DNA of 56,919 bases from an uncultured beta proteobacterium (GTDB taxonomy: Bacteria; Pseudomonadota; Gammaproteobacteria; Burkholderiales; Burkholderiaceae_C): assembly GCA_903864505.1 (NCBI GenBank), contig CAIPGC010000322.1, positions 1 through 56,919 of the forward strand, given 5' to 3'. The stretch's first letter is position 1. Every line of letters begins with the position of its first letter. This document shows, piece after piece, positions 7,985 through 16,923 of this stretch. Made by a program: the position numbers and the translations under genes. A model generated the notes under the pieces. It was not told the DNA's origin. It did no database searches and was given only the letters and a program-made list of their open reading frames with translations.

Positions 7985-10021
7985 ATGCAGAAAATCATCG
8001 CGCAACTCGCGCAAGAAATCCGTGTCCGTCCCCAGCAGATCGAAGCCGCCGTGCAATTGCTCGACGGCGGTGCCACCGTTCCCTTTATCGCACGCTACCG
8101 CAAGGAGGTGACCGACGGTCTGGATGACGTCCAGCTGCGTGAGCTCGAGGCCCGGCTCGCCTATCTGCGCGAACTGCGCGACCGCAAGGAAGCCGTGACC
8201 AAGGCCATCGGCGAACAGGGCAAGCTCACGCCGGCGCTGGTTGCCGCCATCAACGCAGCAGCGAGCAAGCAGGAAGTAGAAGACCTCTACCTGCCGTTCA
8301 AGCTCAAGCGCCGCACCAAGGGCCAGTTGGCCCGCGAGGCCGGACTGGAGCCGCTGGCCGATGCACTGTTTGAAAACCCCACGCTGGTACCCGCGGAGGC
8401 GGCATTGCCCTACGTCATTGCGCCCAGGCCGATGGTTGACGGCGAGGACCGGCCGCCGGACTTTTCCACAGTGCAGGCGGTGCTCGACGGTGTGCGCGAC
8501 CTGTTGAGCGAACGCTGGGCGGAACAGCCCGCACTGGTGCAGAACCTGCGCCACTGGTTGTGGCAGGAAGGACTGTTGCAGAGCAAGCTTGCCTCGGGCA
8601 AGGACGAAACCCATGCCGACGTGGCGAAATTTCGCGACTATTTTGATTACGACGAGCCGATCGGTCGCGCTCCCTCGCACCGCGCGTTGGCCGTATTTCG
8701 CGGACGGGCCTTGGACATTCTCGAAGTCAAGCTTGTGGTCCAAGAGGAAAAAACACTTGCAGCCCCCGCTGGTATTGCGCCAGCAGCTATCAATTCAGGA
8801 GTAATCGGAAGTGGGAATACAAGGCAGCCAGCCGCGGTTTCACTGGCCGAAGCGCGCATCGCCCTGGCGCTGGGCTGGAGCCACCAGGGCAGGGCAGCCG
8901 ACGACCTGATACGCAAGTGCGTGGCCTGGACCTGGAAAGTCAAGCTCAGCCTGTCGGTCGAGCGCGACCTGTTCGCCCGTTTGCGCGAAGCGGCCGAAAA
9001 AGTGGCGATCAAGGTGTTCGCAGACAACCTGCGCGACCTGCTGCTGGCCGCACCTGCGGGCCCGCGGGTCGTGATGGGCCTGGACCCCGGCATCCGCACC
9101 GGGGTCAAGGTGGCCGTGGTCGACCGCACCGGAAAACTGGTCGAGACCGACACCGTCTACCCGCACGAACCCAAGCGCGACTGGGACGGATCGCTGCATA
9201 CGCTGGGCAAGCTGTGCGCAAAGCACGGTGTGAATCTGATTGCGATCGGCAACGGCACCGCCAGCCGGGAGACCGACAAGCTCGCAGCCGACCTGATCAA
9301 GCTCTTGGCCAAGCTCGCTGCACAGGCAGGAGCGCCGGAGATCAAGGTGGACAAGGTTGTCGTCAGCGAAGCCGGTGCCTCGGTCTATTCCGCCAGCGAA
9401 TTCGCTTCGCAGGAGATGCCCGATGTCGATGTCAGCCTGCGCGGTGCCGCCAGCATTGCCCGGCGCTTGCAGGACCCGCTGGCAGAACTGGTCAAGATCG
9501 ACCCAAAATCCATTGGCGTGGGCCAGTACCAGCACGACGTGAACCAGAGCGAACTGGCGCGCACGCTCGAGACGGTGGTGGAAGACTGCGTCAACGCCGT
9601 GGGCGTGGACCTCAACACCGCCAGTGTGCCGCTGCTCTCGAGAGTGTCGGGCTTGTCGGGAACCGTCGCCAAGTCGGTGGTGCGCTGGCGTGAGGCGAAC
9701 GGCGCGTTTGCCAACCGCCAGCAGTTGCTCAAGGTGACCGGTCTGGGCACCAAGACGTTTGAGCAAAGTGCCGGATTTCTGCGCATCCGCGGCGGAGACA
9801 ATCCACTGGACATGACCGGTGTACACCCCGAGACTTACCCGGTGGTCGAGTCCATCCTTGCCCGAACCGGCAAACCGGTCGCCGAGATCATGGGCCGTGC
9901 CGACATGCTCAAGACCCTGCGTCCAGAACTGTTTTCCAATGAACAGTTTGGTGTCATCACCGTCAGGGACATCCTCACCGAGCTGGAAAAACCCGGCCGC
10001 GACCCGCGTCCGGACTTCTAG
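7985..10021 (+). CDS. tex: Transcription accessory protein Tex, ended by an amber codon before its S1 domain
   Basis: From ATG 7985 the frame encodes 678 residues: the Tex N-terminal helical region (MQKIIAQLAQEI, then FIARYRKEVTDGLDD), a YqgF-like nuclease fold (VVMGLDPGIRTGVKVAVVD), helix-hairpin-helix repeats (VDLNTASVPLLSRVSGLS; LLKVTGLGTKTFEQSAGFLRI) and the linker ending GRDPRPDF. A TAG at 10019-10021 then interrupts the frame. The same frame continues directly into an S1 RNA-binding domain, so family members of about 780 residues are here split in two. A dispersed repeat copy lies inside the gene at 8756-8804. Tex is a nucleic-acid-binding factor affecting transcription. Whether the truncated product works is unknown. 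Confidence 0.88.
   Translation: MQKIIAQLAQEIRVRPQQIEAAVQLLDGGATVPFIARYRKEVTDGLDDVQLRELEARLAYLRELRDRKEAVTKAIGEQGKLTPALVAAINAAASKQEVEDLYLPFKLKRRTKGQLAREAGLEPLADALFENPTLVPAEAALPYVIAPRPMVDGEDRPPDFSTVQAVLDGVRDLLSERWAEQPALVQNLRHWLWQEGLLQSKLASGKDETHADVAKFRDYFDYDEPIGRAPSHRALAVFRGRALDILEVKLVVQEEKTLAAPAGIAPAAINSGVIGSGNTRQPAAVSLAEARIALALGWSHQGRAADDLIRKCVAWTWKVKLSLSVERDLFARLREAAEKVAIKVFADNLRDLLLAAPAGPRVVMGLDPGIRTGVKVAVVDRTGKLVETDTVYPHEPKRDWDGSLHTLGKLCAKHGVNLIAIGNGTASRETDKLAADLIKLLAKLAAQAGAPEIKVDKVVVSEAGASVYSASEFASQEMPDVDVSLRGAASIARRLQDPLAELVKIDPKSIGVGQYQHDVNQSELARTLETVVEDCVNAVGVDLNTASVPLLSRVSGLSGTVAKSVVRWREANGAFANRQQLLKVTGLGTKTFEQSAGFLRIRGGDNPLDMTGVHPETYPVVESILARTGKPVAEIMGRADMLKTLRPELFSNEQFGVITVRDILTELEKPGRDPRPDF
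8756..8804 (-). repeat. Dispersed ~46 bp repeat, copy 3 (inside tex)
   Basis: On the minus strand it reads TTACTCCTGAATTGAT, AGCTGC, TGGCGCAATACC, then AGCGGGGGCTGCAAG. The second half forms a GCTGG...CCAGC stem. Read through in the tex frame it gives an Ala/Gly/Ile/Ser-rich insert between LVVQEE and SLAEARI, a place where Tex proteins vary in length. Confidence 0.75.
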
Positions 10022-10420
10022 GTGGCACGCTTCCACGAAGGCGTGGGGGACATCGCCGACCTGCACGAAGGCATGGTGCTCGAAGGCACCGTCAGCAATG
10101 TGGCCGCTTTTGGTGCTTTCATCGATCTGGGGGTTCACCAGGACGGGCTGGTTCACGTGAGTCAACTGGCGCACAAGTTTGTGAACGACGCGCGTGACGT
10201 GGTCAAGACCGGCGACATTGTCACGGTCCAGGTGGTGGAGGTGGATGTGGCGCGCAAACGCATTGCGCTGACCATGAAGATTGGTGCCGCCCCGGCACGC
10301 CAGGCGGGAGACAACCGCTACCAGTCTGCCGGACGGGGGGAACGCCAGCGCAGTGGCCAGGAGGCAGCAGTTGGCGCCAACACGGCCATGGCCTCAGCAT
10401 TTGCCAAACTCACGCGCTAA
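10022..10420 (+). CDS. Detached S1 RNA-binding domain of Tex
   Basis: This frame is continuous with tex apart from the TAG at 10019-10021, and begins with a GTG right after that stop. The 132 residues start [49 protein letters not shown], the canonical Tex S1 domain, followed by a basic Gln/Arg-rich tail. In Tex proteins the residue at the stop position is usually Lys, so AAG to TAG is the simplest explanation. The domain may be made by reinitiation at the abutting GTG, by readthrough, or not at all; no clear ribosome site is seen. A sequencing error is the remaining alternative. Confidence 0.7.
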   Translation: MARFHEGVGDIADLHEGMVLEGTVSNVAAFGAFIDLGVHQDGLVHVSQLAHKFVNDARDVVKTGDIVTVQVVEVDVARKRIALTMKIGAAPARQAGDNRYQSAGRGERQRSGQEAAVGANTAMASAFAKLTR

Positions 10421-10432
10421 ACTCAAGCGTTG

Positions 10433-10464
10433 GCCGGGCTCGGCTCACTCAGTTTGAGCCCGGC
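10433..10464. other. 9-bp hairpin downstream of tex
   Basis: GCCGGGCTC at 10433-10441 pairs perfectly with GAGCCCGGC at 10456-10464 across a 14-base loop. No run of T follows on either strand, so it is not a standard intrinsic terminator. It may help end or protect the tex transcript before the HDOD gene. Confidence 0.5.
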
Positions 10465-10508
10465 AACATAATGGTGCTGTACCAGATGTGTGAGCAATCG
10501 GAGTCTGC

Positions 10509-11315
10509 ATGAAACTGAACGAGCTGCTCGAGCTGCAATTCAATTTGCCCAGCATTCCCAAGGTGGTCGCCTTGCTGCTGACTGAACTCGAGCGCAAGGA
10601 GCTCGATCTGCGCAAGATCACACAGCTCATCAGTACCGACCCCGCGCTCACCACACGGCTGTTGCGGCTGGCCAATTCCATCCCCTTCAAAATGCCGGGC
10701 AAGATCAGCAGCGTCTCCGAAGCGCTGGCTTTGCTGGACCTGTCGCACGTGCGCTCCATGGCGCAGGCAGCTGCCAGCGGGGCCTCGCTCAAGGCGGTGC
10801 CCGGCATCAACCTGCAGCGGTTCTGGGACTACAGCCTGAACGTGGCCAAGGTCTCGCGGTCCTTGGCGGGCGTGGTGCGGCAAAACCAGCAGGCTGCCTT
10901 TACCTGTGGTTTGATCCACGCCATTGGTGAACTCGCGATGCACCTGGGCATGCCGCAGGAGATGGCCAAACTCAGCGCCGAGGTCGCCCCACTGGATCTG
11001 CGTCGCGCCGGACTGGAGCGGCGCGACTTTGGCTACTGCTATGCCTCGGTCGGGGCAGGTTACGCACGGATGTGGCATCTGCCGCAAAGCATGGTCGATG
11101 CGCTGGAGCACCAGTACGCGCCGTTCGAGAACAATGTGTACGAACCGCTGGCCGGTGTCGTTCATCTTGCCGCCTGGCGCTCGCGTGGAAAAGAGGCCAA
11201 CCTGAGCGAGCGCGGTCTGGCCGTCACCTTTCCCGGCTCGGTCGGCGTCGCGCTGGGTCTGGACATCGATATGGTGCTGCAGCAGGACCCGTTCGACTGG
11301 GCCGCACATAATTGA
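10509..11315 (+). CDS. HDOD domain-containing protein
   Basis: A 268-residue protein that is almost all HDOD domain: LPSIPKVVALLLTELERKELDLRKITQLISTDPALTTRLLRLANS at residues 14-58, then ALALLDLSHVRSMAQ and the helical core with LIHAIGELAMHLG. HDOD domains resemble HD phosphohydrolases but usually lack the metal ligands, and they act in signalling and regulation. No receiver, GGDEF or kinase domain is attached. Its stop overlaps a possible TTG start of the patatin gene, so the two may be co-transcribed. Confidence 0.85.
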   Translation: MKLNELLELQFNLPSIPKVVALLLTELERKELDLRKITQLISTDPALTTRLLRLANSIPFKMPGKISSVSEALALLDLSHVRSMAQAAASGASLKAVPGINLQRFWDYSLNVAKVSRSLAGVVRQNQQAAFTCGLIHAIGELAMHLGMPQEMAKLSAEVAPLDLRRAGLERRDFGYCYASVGAGYARMWHLPQSMVDALEHQYAPFENNVYEPLAGVVHLAAWRSRGKEANLSERGLAVTFPGSVGVALGLDIDMVLQQDPFDWAAHN

Positions 11316-11332
11316 ACCGCCCCTGGCCCCAG

Positions 11333-12487
11333 ATGCAGGCACTTCAGATTTTCGCCGGCCCCGTGGCCATGCAGGCCATTGCCAAAGACGGTTTGCAGCC
11401 CGCAGATATCTGCACCATCCCGGCAGCAGCAGGTGGCCCCAAAGGGCTCATGCTGGGAGCAATGGACCGCTTCCTGTTTGGTCAATGGTTGCCGCAGTCC
11501 GCGCAGCGCATTGATCTTGTGGGCGCGTCCATTGGGGCCTGGCGTTTGGCCACGGCGTGCCTGAATGATCCGGTGGCCGCTTTCGAGCGGCTGGAGCACG
11601 ATTACATCCACCAGCATTACGCGCTGGCGCCAGGGCAGAAACGCCCCAGCGCCGCGATCGTAAGCGAACTGTTTGGCCAGAACCTGCAGGCGTTTTACGG
11701 TGGCCGGGTGAACGAGGTGCTGGCGCATCCTCGCTACCACTTGCATATCCTCACCTCCCGTGGTCGCCATCTGCTGGCTACCGAGCATCCGTTGCGCACC
11801 CCGCTGGGCTATCTGGGCGCGTTCCTCACGAACAGCGTTCATCGCAAGGCCATGGGTGCATGGCTGGAGCGTGTGGTGTTTTCAACCCGGATTGCACCTG
11901 CGCCCGATGCCGCCTGTGCTCCCCTGCCTTTTGGCACGCACGACTACCGAACCCGTCAACTGCCGCTGAGTGCGGCCAACTTCACCCTGGCGCTGCAAGC
12001 GAGCTGTTCGATCCCGTTTGTGCTGCAGGCAGTTCACAACATTCCCGGCGCCCCCAAAGGAGCGTATTGGGACGGTGGCATTACCGACTACCACCTGCAT
12101 CTGAACTACCCGGCAATGCGTCAACGTGCTATCACTTCAGTAGCTGACCACGCAGTATCGGCAAGCGCTGAGGGCACAAAGCGCTTAGTTTTATACCCAC
12201 ATTTTCAGAAGGCAGTGGTTCCCGGCTGGCTCGACAAGCGTCTGCAATGGAGGCACCGCGCCACCCACCATCTCGACACCATGGTGCTATTGACGCCACA
12301 TCCGCAGTGGATCAAAACGCTGCCCAACGGTAAACTGCCGGATCGAAGCGACTTCACCTATTACGGCAACGATCTGGAGGCTCGAGTCAAAGCCTGGAGT
12401 ACCGCTACGGCGGCAAGTACCCAGTTGGTGGAGGAGTTTGCGGCGTGGCTGGAGCGACCGGATCTCGGTCGGGTTCAGCCGATCTAG
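11333..12487 (+). CDS. Patatin-like phospholipase family protein
   Basis: About 384 residues from the ATG at 11333; a TTG at 11312 would add seven and overlap the HDOD stop by 4 bp. The patatin features are present: the oxyanion-type PAAAGGPKGLMLGAMD near the N-terminus, the nucleophile elbow GASIGAWR with its GxSxG, and the aspartate in DGGITDYHL. The enzyme would be an acyl hydrolase with a Ser-Asp dyad. A dispersed repeat copy lies inside the gene (12126-12173) and encodes a Ser/Ala-rich loop before RLVLYPHF. No signal peptide is seen, so it is probably cytoplasmic. Confidence 0.85.
   Translation: MQALQIFAGPVAMQAIAKDGLQPADICTIPAAAGGPKGLMLGAMDRFLFGQWLPQSAQRIDLVGASIGAWRLATACLNDPVAAFERLEHDYIHQHYALAPGQKRPSAAIVSELFGQNLQAFYGGRVNEVLAHPRYHLHILTSRGRHLLATEHPLRTPLGYLGAFLTNSVHRKAMGAWLERVVFSTRIAPAPDAACAPLPFGTHDYRTRQLPLSAANFTLALQASCSIPFVLQAVHNIPGAPKGAYWDGGITDYHLHLNYPAMRQRAITSVADHAVSASAEGTKRLVLYPHFQKAVVPGWLDKRLQWRHRATHHLDTMVLLTPHPQWIKTLPNGKLPDRSDFTYYGNDLEARVKAWSTATAASTQLVEEFAAWLERPDLGRVQPI
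12126..12173 (+). repeat. Dispersed ~46 bp repeat, copy 4 (inside patatin gene)
   Basis: GTGCTATCACTTCAGT, then AGCTGA, CCACGCAGTATCGG, and AAGCGCTGAGG. The GCTA...TAGC complementary ends of the first half are intact. It is read in frame. Confidence 0.72.
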
Positions 12488-12520
12488 TTTTTTTACAACA
12501 ACACTGTCAAGGGGATCACC

Positions 12521-13564
12521 ATGCGTCTGTTTTTGAAATCTGCCGCCATTTGGGTCATCGCTGTTCTGTCACCCTGGGCGGTCGCCGCTCCAGGGGAGTA
12601 CTGGGAGGTCACCGTGAAGATGGAGATGCCGGGCATGCCGTTTGCCATGCCAGCGACCAGCACCAAGATCTGCATTGCCAAAGGTGCCGAGCGCGACCCC
12701 AAACACATGAATTCAGACAAAGATTGCGTCATGACGGACATGAAGCAGTCCGGCAACAAATCGTCCTGGAAAGTGCGCTGCGTGCGCAAGGGTGAGGTCA
12801 TGGAGGGCTCCGGCGAGATGACCGGAACCCCCGACAATTCCGAGGGAACAATACGGTTGAACGGCATGTCCGACGGTCACAAGATCGACATGACGCAAAC
12901 CTACAAGAACAAGCGCATTGGTGGTAATTGCGATACCGAAGAAATGGTCAACAAAGCAAAAGCACAGATCGCCCAGTCGTGCGACGCACAAACCAAGGAC
13001 ACGGTGCAGTCAATCTACATGAGCCGCATGTTGCTCGATGAAAAAACCTGCCCTGGGAAAAAGCAACCGTTCTGTGACGCCGTGCGCCGCGATTCGGTGC
13101 GCGATGCCAATGTCTACGCCGCTCTGGTCAACGTGGAAAAGAGTGCCGACAGCCAGGTGACCAGTGCCTGTGGCATCAACATTGATGCCACAACGAAAGC
13201 CATCTGCAAAACCGTCAATGGAAGCAATGTCGCTGCGCTGTCGGCCTACTGCCCAGCTGAAGCCAAAGTCTATCGGGACAACGCGCGCCGCAAAGCCTGC
13301 GAGGGACGCAGCTACACCGCCAAGGAAGACCTGAGCAAGTGCCTGGCCGGGATCGACACAAGCAACAACGACGAGGACAGCGGAGCTGCTGACACGCAGC
13401 CACAACGCAAGGGCAAGGCCAGGGCCAACAATGCCGCTGCCAACAGCAATACCACCAACCCTGGCGACAACACTCGCGTGGCTCCGTCACAACCGGCCGC
13501 ACCGAACCCGACCCAGGACCTGATCGACGGTGCCAAGAAACTCAAGGGTCTGTTTGGTTTGTAA
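12521..13564 (+). CDS. DUF3617 family periplasmic protein with Cys-rich extension
   Basis: The 347 residues start with a signal peptide cleaved after about residue 23 (...WAVAA/PGEYW). A DUF3617 domain follows to about residue 130 (PGEYWEVTVKMEMPGMPFAMP, TKICIAKGAE, then SGEMTGTPDNSEGTIRLNG). A second region of about 130 residues has regularly spaced cysteines (TCPGKKQPFC, ACGIN, YCPAEA, CEGRS, KCLAG). The last 60 residues are Asn/Pro/Gln-rich and end with LIDGAKKLKGLFGL. An AGGGGA ribosome site precedes the ATG. The function is unknown. Confidence 0.8.
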   Translation: MRLFLKSAAIWVIAVLSPWAVAAPGEYWEVTVKMEMPGMPFAMPATSTKICIAKGAERDPKHMNSDKDCVMTDMKQSGNKSSWKVRCVRKGEVMEGSGEMTGTPDNSEGTIRLNGMSDGHKIDMTQTYKNKRIGGNCDTEEMVNKAKAQIAQSCDAQTKDTVQSIYMSRMLLDEKTCPGKKQPFCDAVRRDSVRDANVYAALVNVEKSADSQVTSACGINIDATTKAICKTVNGSNVAALSAYCPAEAKVYRDNARRKACEGRSYTAKEDLSKCLAGIDTSNNDEDSGAADTQPQRKGKARANNAAANSNTTNPGDNTRVAPSQPAAPNPTQDLIDGAKKLKGLFGL

Positions 13565-13573
13565 CGGCGCACC

Positions 13574-14383
13574 ATGCGCTGGCTGATGGGATGGTGGCTG
13601 CTGTGCCTGGCGGTGCTGGCACAGGCGCAGTCCGATCCCTTCCCCAAGATTGGTGCGGCCTACTGGCTGGAGATTGACGGTGCCCCGGTGTGGCGGCGGC
13701 AGGCGGACCACCACCTGGCACCCGCCAGCCTGACCAAAATGATGACCGCCATGCTGGCGCTGGAGCACGGCTCCACACCCTCGGCGCTGCAGACTCTGGT
13801 GCGGATCAGCGCATCGGCGGCGCGCGAAACGGGTACCCGGATCGGTCTCCAGAAGGACGAGCAATTGACGGTGACCGACTTGCTGGCCGCCACCATGATT
13901 GCATCTGCCAACGACGCCTGCCACGCCCTGGCCGACCATGTGGCCGGTGACCAGACGAGGTTTGTGCAACGCATGAACCAGCGCGCCGTCCAGTTGGGCA
14001 TGCTGCACACCCGGTTTGCCAATGCCTGCGGCCACGATGCACCGCAGCACTATTCTTCGGCACGCGATCTGGCCACGCTGGCCCATGCACTGATGCAGCA
14101 TCCGAAGGCGCTGGAATTCGCGGGCCAAAGCGAATTGCGTATTGGCACCACGAATCTGTCGCGCAGCTTTCTGCTCAAGAGCACCAACGCCCTGATCGGC
14201 CGCTACCCGGGCGCGCGGGGGCTGAAAACCGGGCGTACGCCGCTGGCCGGAAACTGCCTGGTGGCGGTAGCCCAGCGCGGTGGTATCCAGGTGCTGCTGG
14301 TGTTGCTCAAAGGTCATGACCGCTGGTGGGATGCGGCGGATGTGCTGGATTTGGCGTTCCAACGTGCAAGCCTCCACCCCTGA
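13574..14383 (+). CDS. D-alanyl-D-alanine carboxypeptidase/endopeptidase family (PBP7-sized)
   Basis: A 269-residue exported serine peptidase. The signal peptide is residues 1-19. The active-site motifs are SLTK (about 52-55), SAN (about 112-114) and KTG (about 216-218), the standard set for penicillin-binding proteins of the S11 family. It is short and lacks the C-terminal beta domain and membrane-anchoring helix of PBP5/6, so it resembles PBP7-type endopeptidases more. It would trim peptidoglycan cross-links in the periplasm. It starts 9 bp after the DUF3617 stop and overlaps the next gene by 20 bp. Confidence 0.87.
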   Translation: MRWLMGWWLLCLAVLAQAQSDPFPKIGAAYWLEIDGAPVWRRQADHHLAPASLTKMMTAMLALEHGSTPSALQTLVRISASAARETGTRIGLQKDEQLTVTDLLAATMIASANDACHALADHVAGDQTRFVQRMNQRAVQLGMLHTRFANACGHDAPQHYSSARDLATLAHALMQHPKALEFAGQSELRIGTTNLSRSFLLKSTNALIGRYPGARGLKTGRTPLAGNCLVAVAQRGGIQVLLVLLKGHDRWWDAADVLDLAFQRASLHP

Positions 14384-15716
14384 ATTGCACCTGCGAATCC
14401 TTGCAGGGCTGATACTAGCCTTGCTGCTGTGCTACGCCAATGCGCTGGGCGGCGACTTTCAGTTTGACGACTACAAGGTGATCGTGGACAACCCTGCGGT
14501 GCAATCCTGGGAGGCATGGCGCACCACCGATGGGCAGGGCGCGCTGGGCCTGCGGCCCTTGCTCAAACTGTCGTACCTCTTGAACTGGACATCGGGCACG
14601 GGTGTGCTGGGGTTTCATCTGGTCAACGTGGCGATTCACCTTGCGAACACCATGCTGGTGTACGGTTTGGCTATGGCCTGGATGGATGCACAGCGTGTTG
14701 AAGCGCGCGTCGCGTCTTCCACACTGTCAGGTTGGACCGCGCTGCTGTTTGCTTTGCACCCGATTCACACCGAAGCGGTAACCTACGTGTGCGGACGCTC
14801 TACTTCCCTCATGACCATGTTCTATATGGCGGGACTTCTGGTTTACGTGCGCTCCACCATTGAGCGCCGGCCACAACTCTATGCAACGGTACCGGTGTTG
14901 TTCGCCCTAGCGCTTGCAGTGAAGGAAACTGCGGTCACCTTTCCCTTGGCTCTGCTGGCCTGGGAGCTTGCACGAGGTACCCGGGTCAGGACGATCGTGC
15001 AGCGGCAGTGGCCCGCGTGGTTGATGCTGGTGGTCGGTGCCAGCTATTTCCTGCTTAACGATCGGTATCTGGCGCAGATGCAGCGCAGCGTCGAGCTCAA
15101 CTCACTGCTGGGCAATCTGGCGACCCAGTCACTGGCCTTTGCCTACCTGTTGCGGCAGTGGACATTGCCACTGTGGCTCAACATCGATCCGGACCTCCCG
15201 CTACTCCATGGCTTAACTGATGCAGCACTCTTCATGCTTGGTTTGCTTGCCAGTTTGTTGGTTCTGGTGGGTTGCTGGCGCAATCGACCATGGGTCAGCT
15301 TTGCATTGCTGTGGGCGCTAATCCATCTGGTCCCGCTCTACCTGTTCCTGCCCCGACTCGACATTGCAAATGACCGACAACTGGTGCTGGTGGCCTGGCC
15401 ACTGGCAATGGCGCTGGTGCTTGAGGCGCAGCGGTGGTTGCAGGGCAGGTTACTGCCGTGGGTGCTGGGTGCCCTGGCATTGGTCCTGGGTGGCCTGACG
15501 GTGCTGCGCAATCAGGATTACGCCAGCGAAATCGCGCTGTGGGAGAGCACGGTACAGCTATCACCGAACAAAGCGCGTGTGCACAACAACCTGGGCTACG
15601 CCTACAAACTGGCGGGCCGCGTTGGCGAAGCGCGGCGCGAATACACCGCTGCGCTTCGCCTGGACCCGGGTCACATCAAGGCTCGCTACAACTTGCAACG
15701 GCTGGACCAGCCCTGA
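14364..15716 (+). CDS. TMTC-like multi-pass membrane protein with C-terminal TPR
   Basis: From GTG 14364 the frame gives 450 residues, overlapping the DD-peptidase gene by 20 bp. An early GDFQFDDYKVIVDNPAV segment carries the acidic pair seen in GT-C type mannosyltransferase and TMTC proteins. It is followed by about ten hydrophobic helices, with HPIHTEAVTYVCGRSTSLM in a loop. The final 60 residues form a TPR (ARVHNNLGYAYKLAGRVGEARREYTAALRLDP). Eukaryotic TMTC proteins are O-mannosyltransferases. A lipid-linked-sugar transferase acting outside the membrane is plausible but unproven. Confidence 0.75.
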   Translation: MQASTPELHLRILAGLILALLLCYANALGGDFQFDDYKVIVDNPAVQSWEAWRTTDGQGALGLRPLLKLSYLLNWTSGTGVLGFHLVNVAIHLANTMLVYGLAMAWMDAQRVEARVASSTLSGWTALLFALHPIHTEAVTYVCGRSTSLMTMFYMAGLLVYVRSTIERRPQLYATVPVLFALALAVKETAVTFPLALLAWELARGTRVRTIVQRQWPAWLMLVVGASYFLLNDRYLAQMQRSVELNSLLGNLATQSLAFAYLLRQWTLPLWLNIDPDLPLLHGLTDAALFMLGLLASLLVLVGCWRNRPWVSFALLWALIHLVPLYLFLPRLDIANDRQLVLVAWPLAMALVLEAQRWLQGRLLPWVLGALALVLGGLTVLRNQDYASEIALWESTVQLSPNKARVHNNLGYAYKLAGRVGEARREYTAALRLDPGHIKARYNLQRLDQP

Positions 15717-15728
15717 ACCGGCAATGTT

Positions 15729-16868
15729 TCACATCGATTGCTGCAGTATGCTGCGGTAATCATCCGCGGTGGCAATGCGCGGATTGGTCTTATGGCAGTG
15801 GTCTGCCATGGCTCCCTTGATGACACGTTCAAACACGTCCGATGTCACGCCCATTTCGGACAACCCTTTGGGCAACCCCAGACGAGCGTTCATCTCCCTG
15901 ACGGCCACACCGATATCACTGCCCGAGGACAGACCCATGGCGTGCGCCATGCGTTGCAGCCGATGCTCCTTCTGTAGCGACTCCGCCTGGGCGTTGAACG
16001 CGATCACGGCAGGTAAAAATAGCGCATTCAGGGTGCCGTGGTGCAGGCGCGGGTCGACTCCACCCAGGCTGTGGCTGAGCGAATGCACGCAACCCAGGCC
16101 TTTTTGGAATGCCAACGCTCCCTGCATGCTGGAGCTCATCATGTTCATGCGTGCATCACGGTCCGCTCCGTCCTGAGTGGCACGCGCAATATTCGCCCAA
16201 CCGCGCTGCAATCCGTCCAAACCCATACCGTCCGCTGGTGGGTTGAAAGCTGGAGCCATAAAGGTTTCCATGCAGTGTGCGATTGCGTCCATGCCGGTGG
16301 CGGCGGTGAGTTTCGGTGGTAAGCCCAGTGTGAGCTCAGGGTCGCAAATGGCGGTTTTGGGAACCAAGTGCCAAGAGTGAAAGCCCAGTTTGCGGTGGTC
16401 ATCGACGATGATGATGGCACCGCGCGCAACTTCACTGCCGGTTCCGCTGGTCGTTGGCACTGCAATGAGAGGGGCAACCATATCGGTGATGCGCGGTGAA
16501 CCGCCTTCGATGGTTGCATAGTGGGTCAGCGGTCCTTCGTGGGTGGCGGCGATGGCGACCCCCTTCGCACAGTCAATGGCAGAGCCGCCGCCCACGGCAA
16601 TCAACCCATCGCAGTGATTGATCTTGTACATTGCCACAGCTGCGCGCACCGCCGCTTCTGTGGGGTTCGAAGGTGTCTGGTCGAACACGGTGACCGGCAG
16701 TGCGGTCCCCAGAGCGTCCAGTGCTTTTTGCAGCACCCCCGCCGCCTTGACGCCCTGATCGGTCACGACCATGGGCCGCGCTATCCCCACCCGTTCACAC
16801 TCCTGTTTGAGCAGCTTGACCGCCCCGAACTCGAACTGAATCTGTGTCACGTAGTAGATCAACGCCAT
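15729..16868 (-). CDS. Iron-containing alcohol dehydrogenase
   Basis: A 379-residue group III alcohol dehydrogenase. It has the NAD-binding GGGSAIDCAKG and PTTSGTGSEV, and metal-ligand regions DAIAHCMETFMAP and CVHSLSHSLGGVDPRLHHGTLNALFLP containing the conserved Asp and His residues. It would oxidise a primary alcohol or reduce an aldehyde with NAD(H); the substrate cannot be told. It is alone on its strand and divergent from the hydrolase gene with a gap of about 55 bp, so the promoters must be close together. Confidence 0.92.
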   Translation of the reverse strand: MALIYYVTQIQFEFGAVKLLKQECERVGIARPMVVTDQGVKAAGVLQKALDALGTALPVTVFDQTPSNPTEAAVRAAVAMYKINHCDGLIAVGGGSAIDCAKGVAIAATHEGPLTHYATIEGGSPRITDMVAPLIAVPTTSGTGSEVARGAIIIVDDHRKLGFHSWHLVPKTAICDPELTLGLPPKLTAATGMDAIAHCMETFMAPAFNPPADGMGLDGLQRGWANIARATQDGADRDARMNMMSSSMQGALAFQKGLGCVHSLSHSLGGVDPRLHHGTLNALFLPAVIAFNAQAESLQKEHRLQRMAHAMGLSSGSDIGVAVREMNARLGLPKGLSEMGVTSDVFERVIKGAMADHCHKTNPRIATADDYRSILQQSM

Positions 16869-16923
16869 AGCGGGCTCCGGTGTAGGATGGAAAAGTCAAA
16901 CTGTAACAAGAACTTTGCGCTTC

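Noticed and set aside
8840-10174. 444-codon minus-strand open frame across the tex stop
   Set aside because: It is antisense to tex. It would be odd for such a frame to run over the amber codon, but it lacks any recognised domain.
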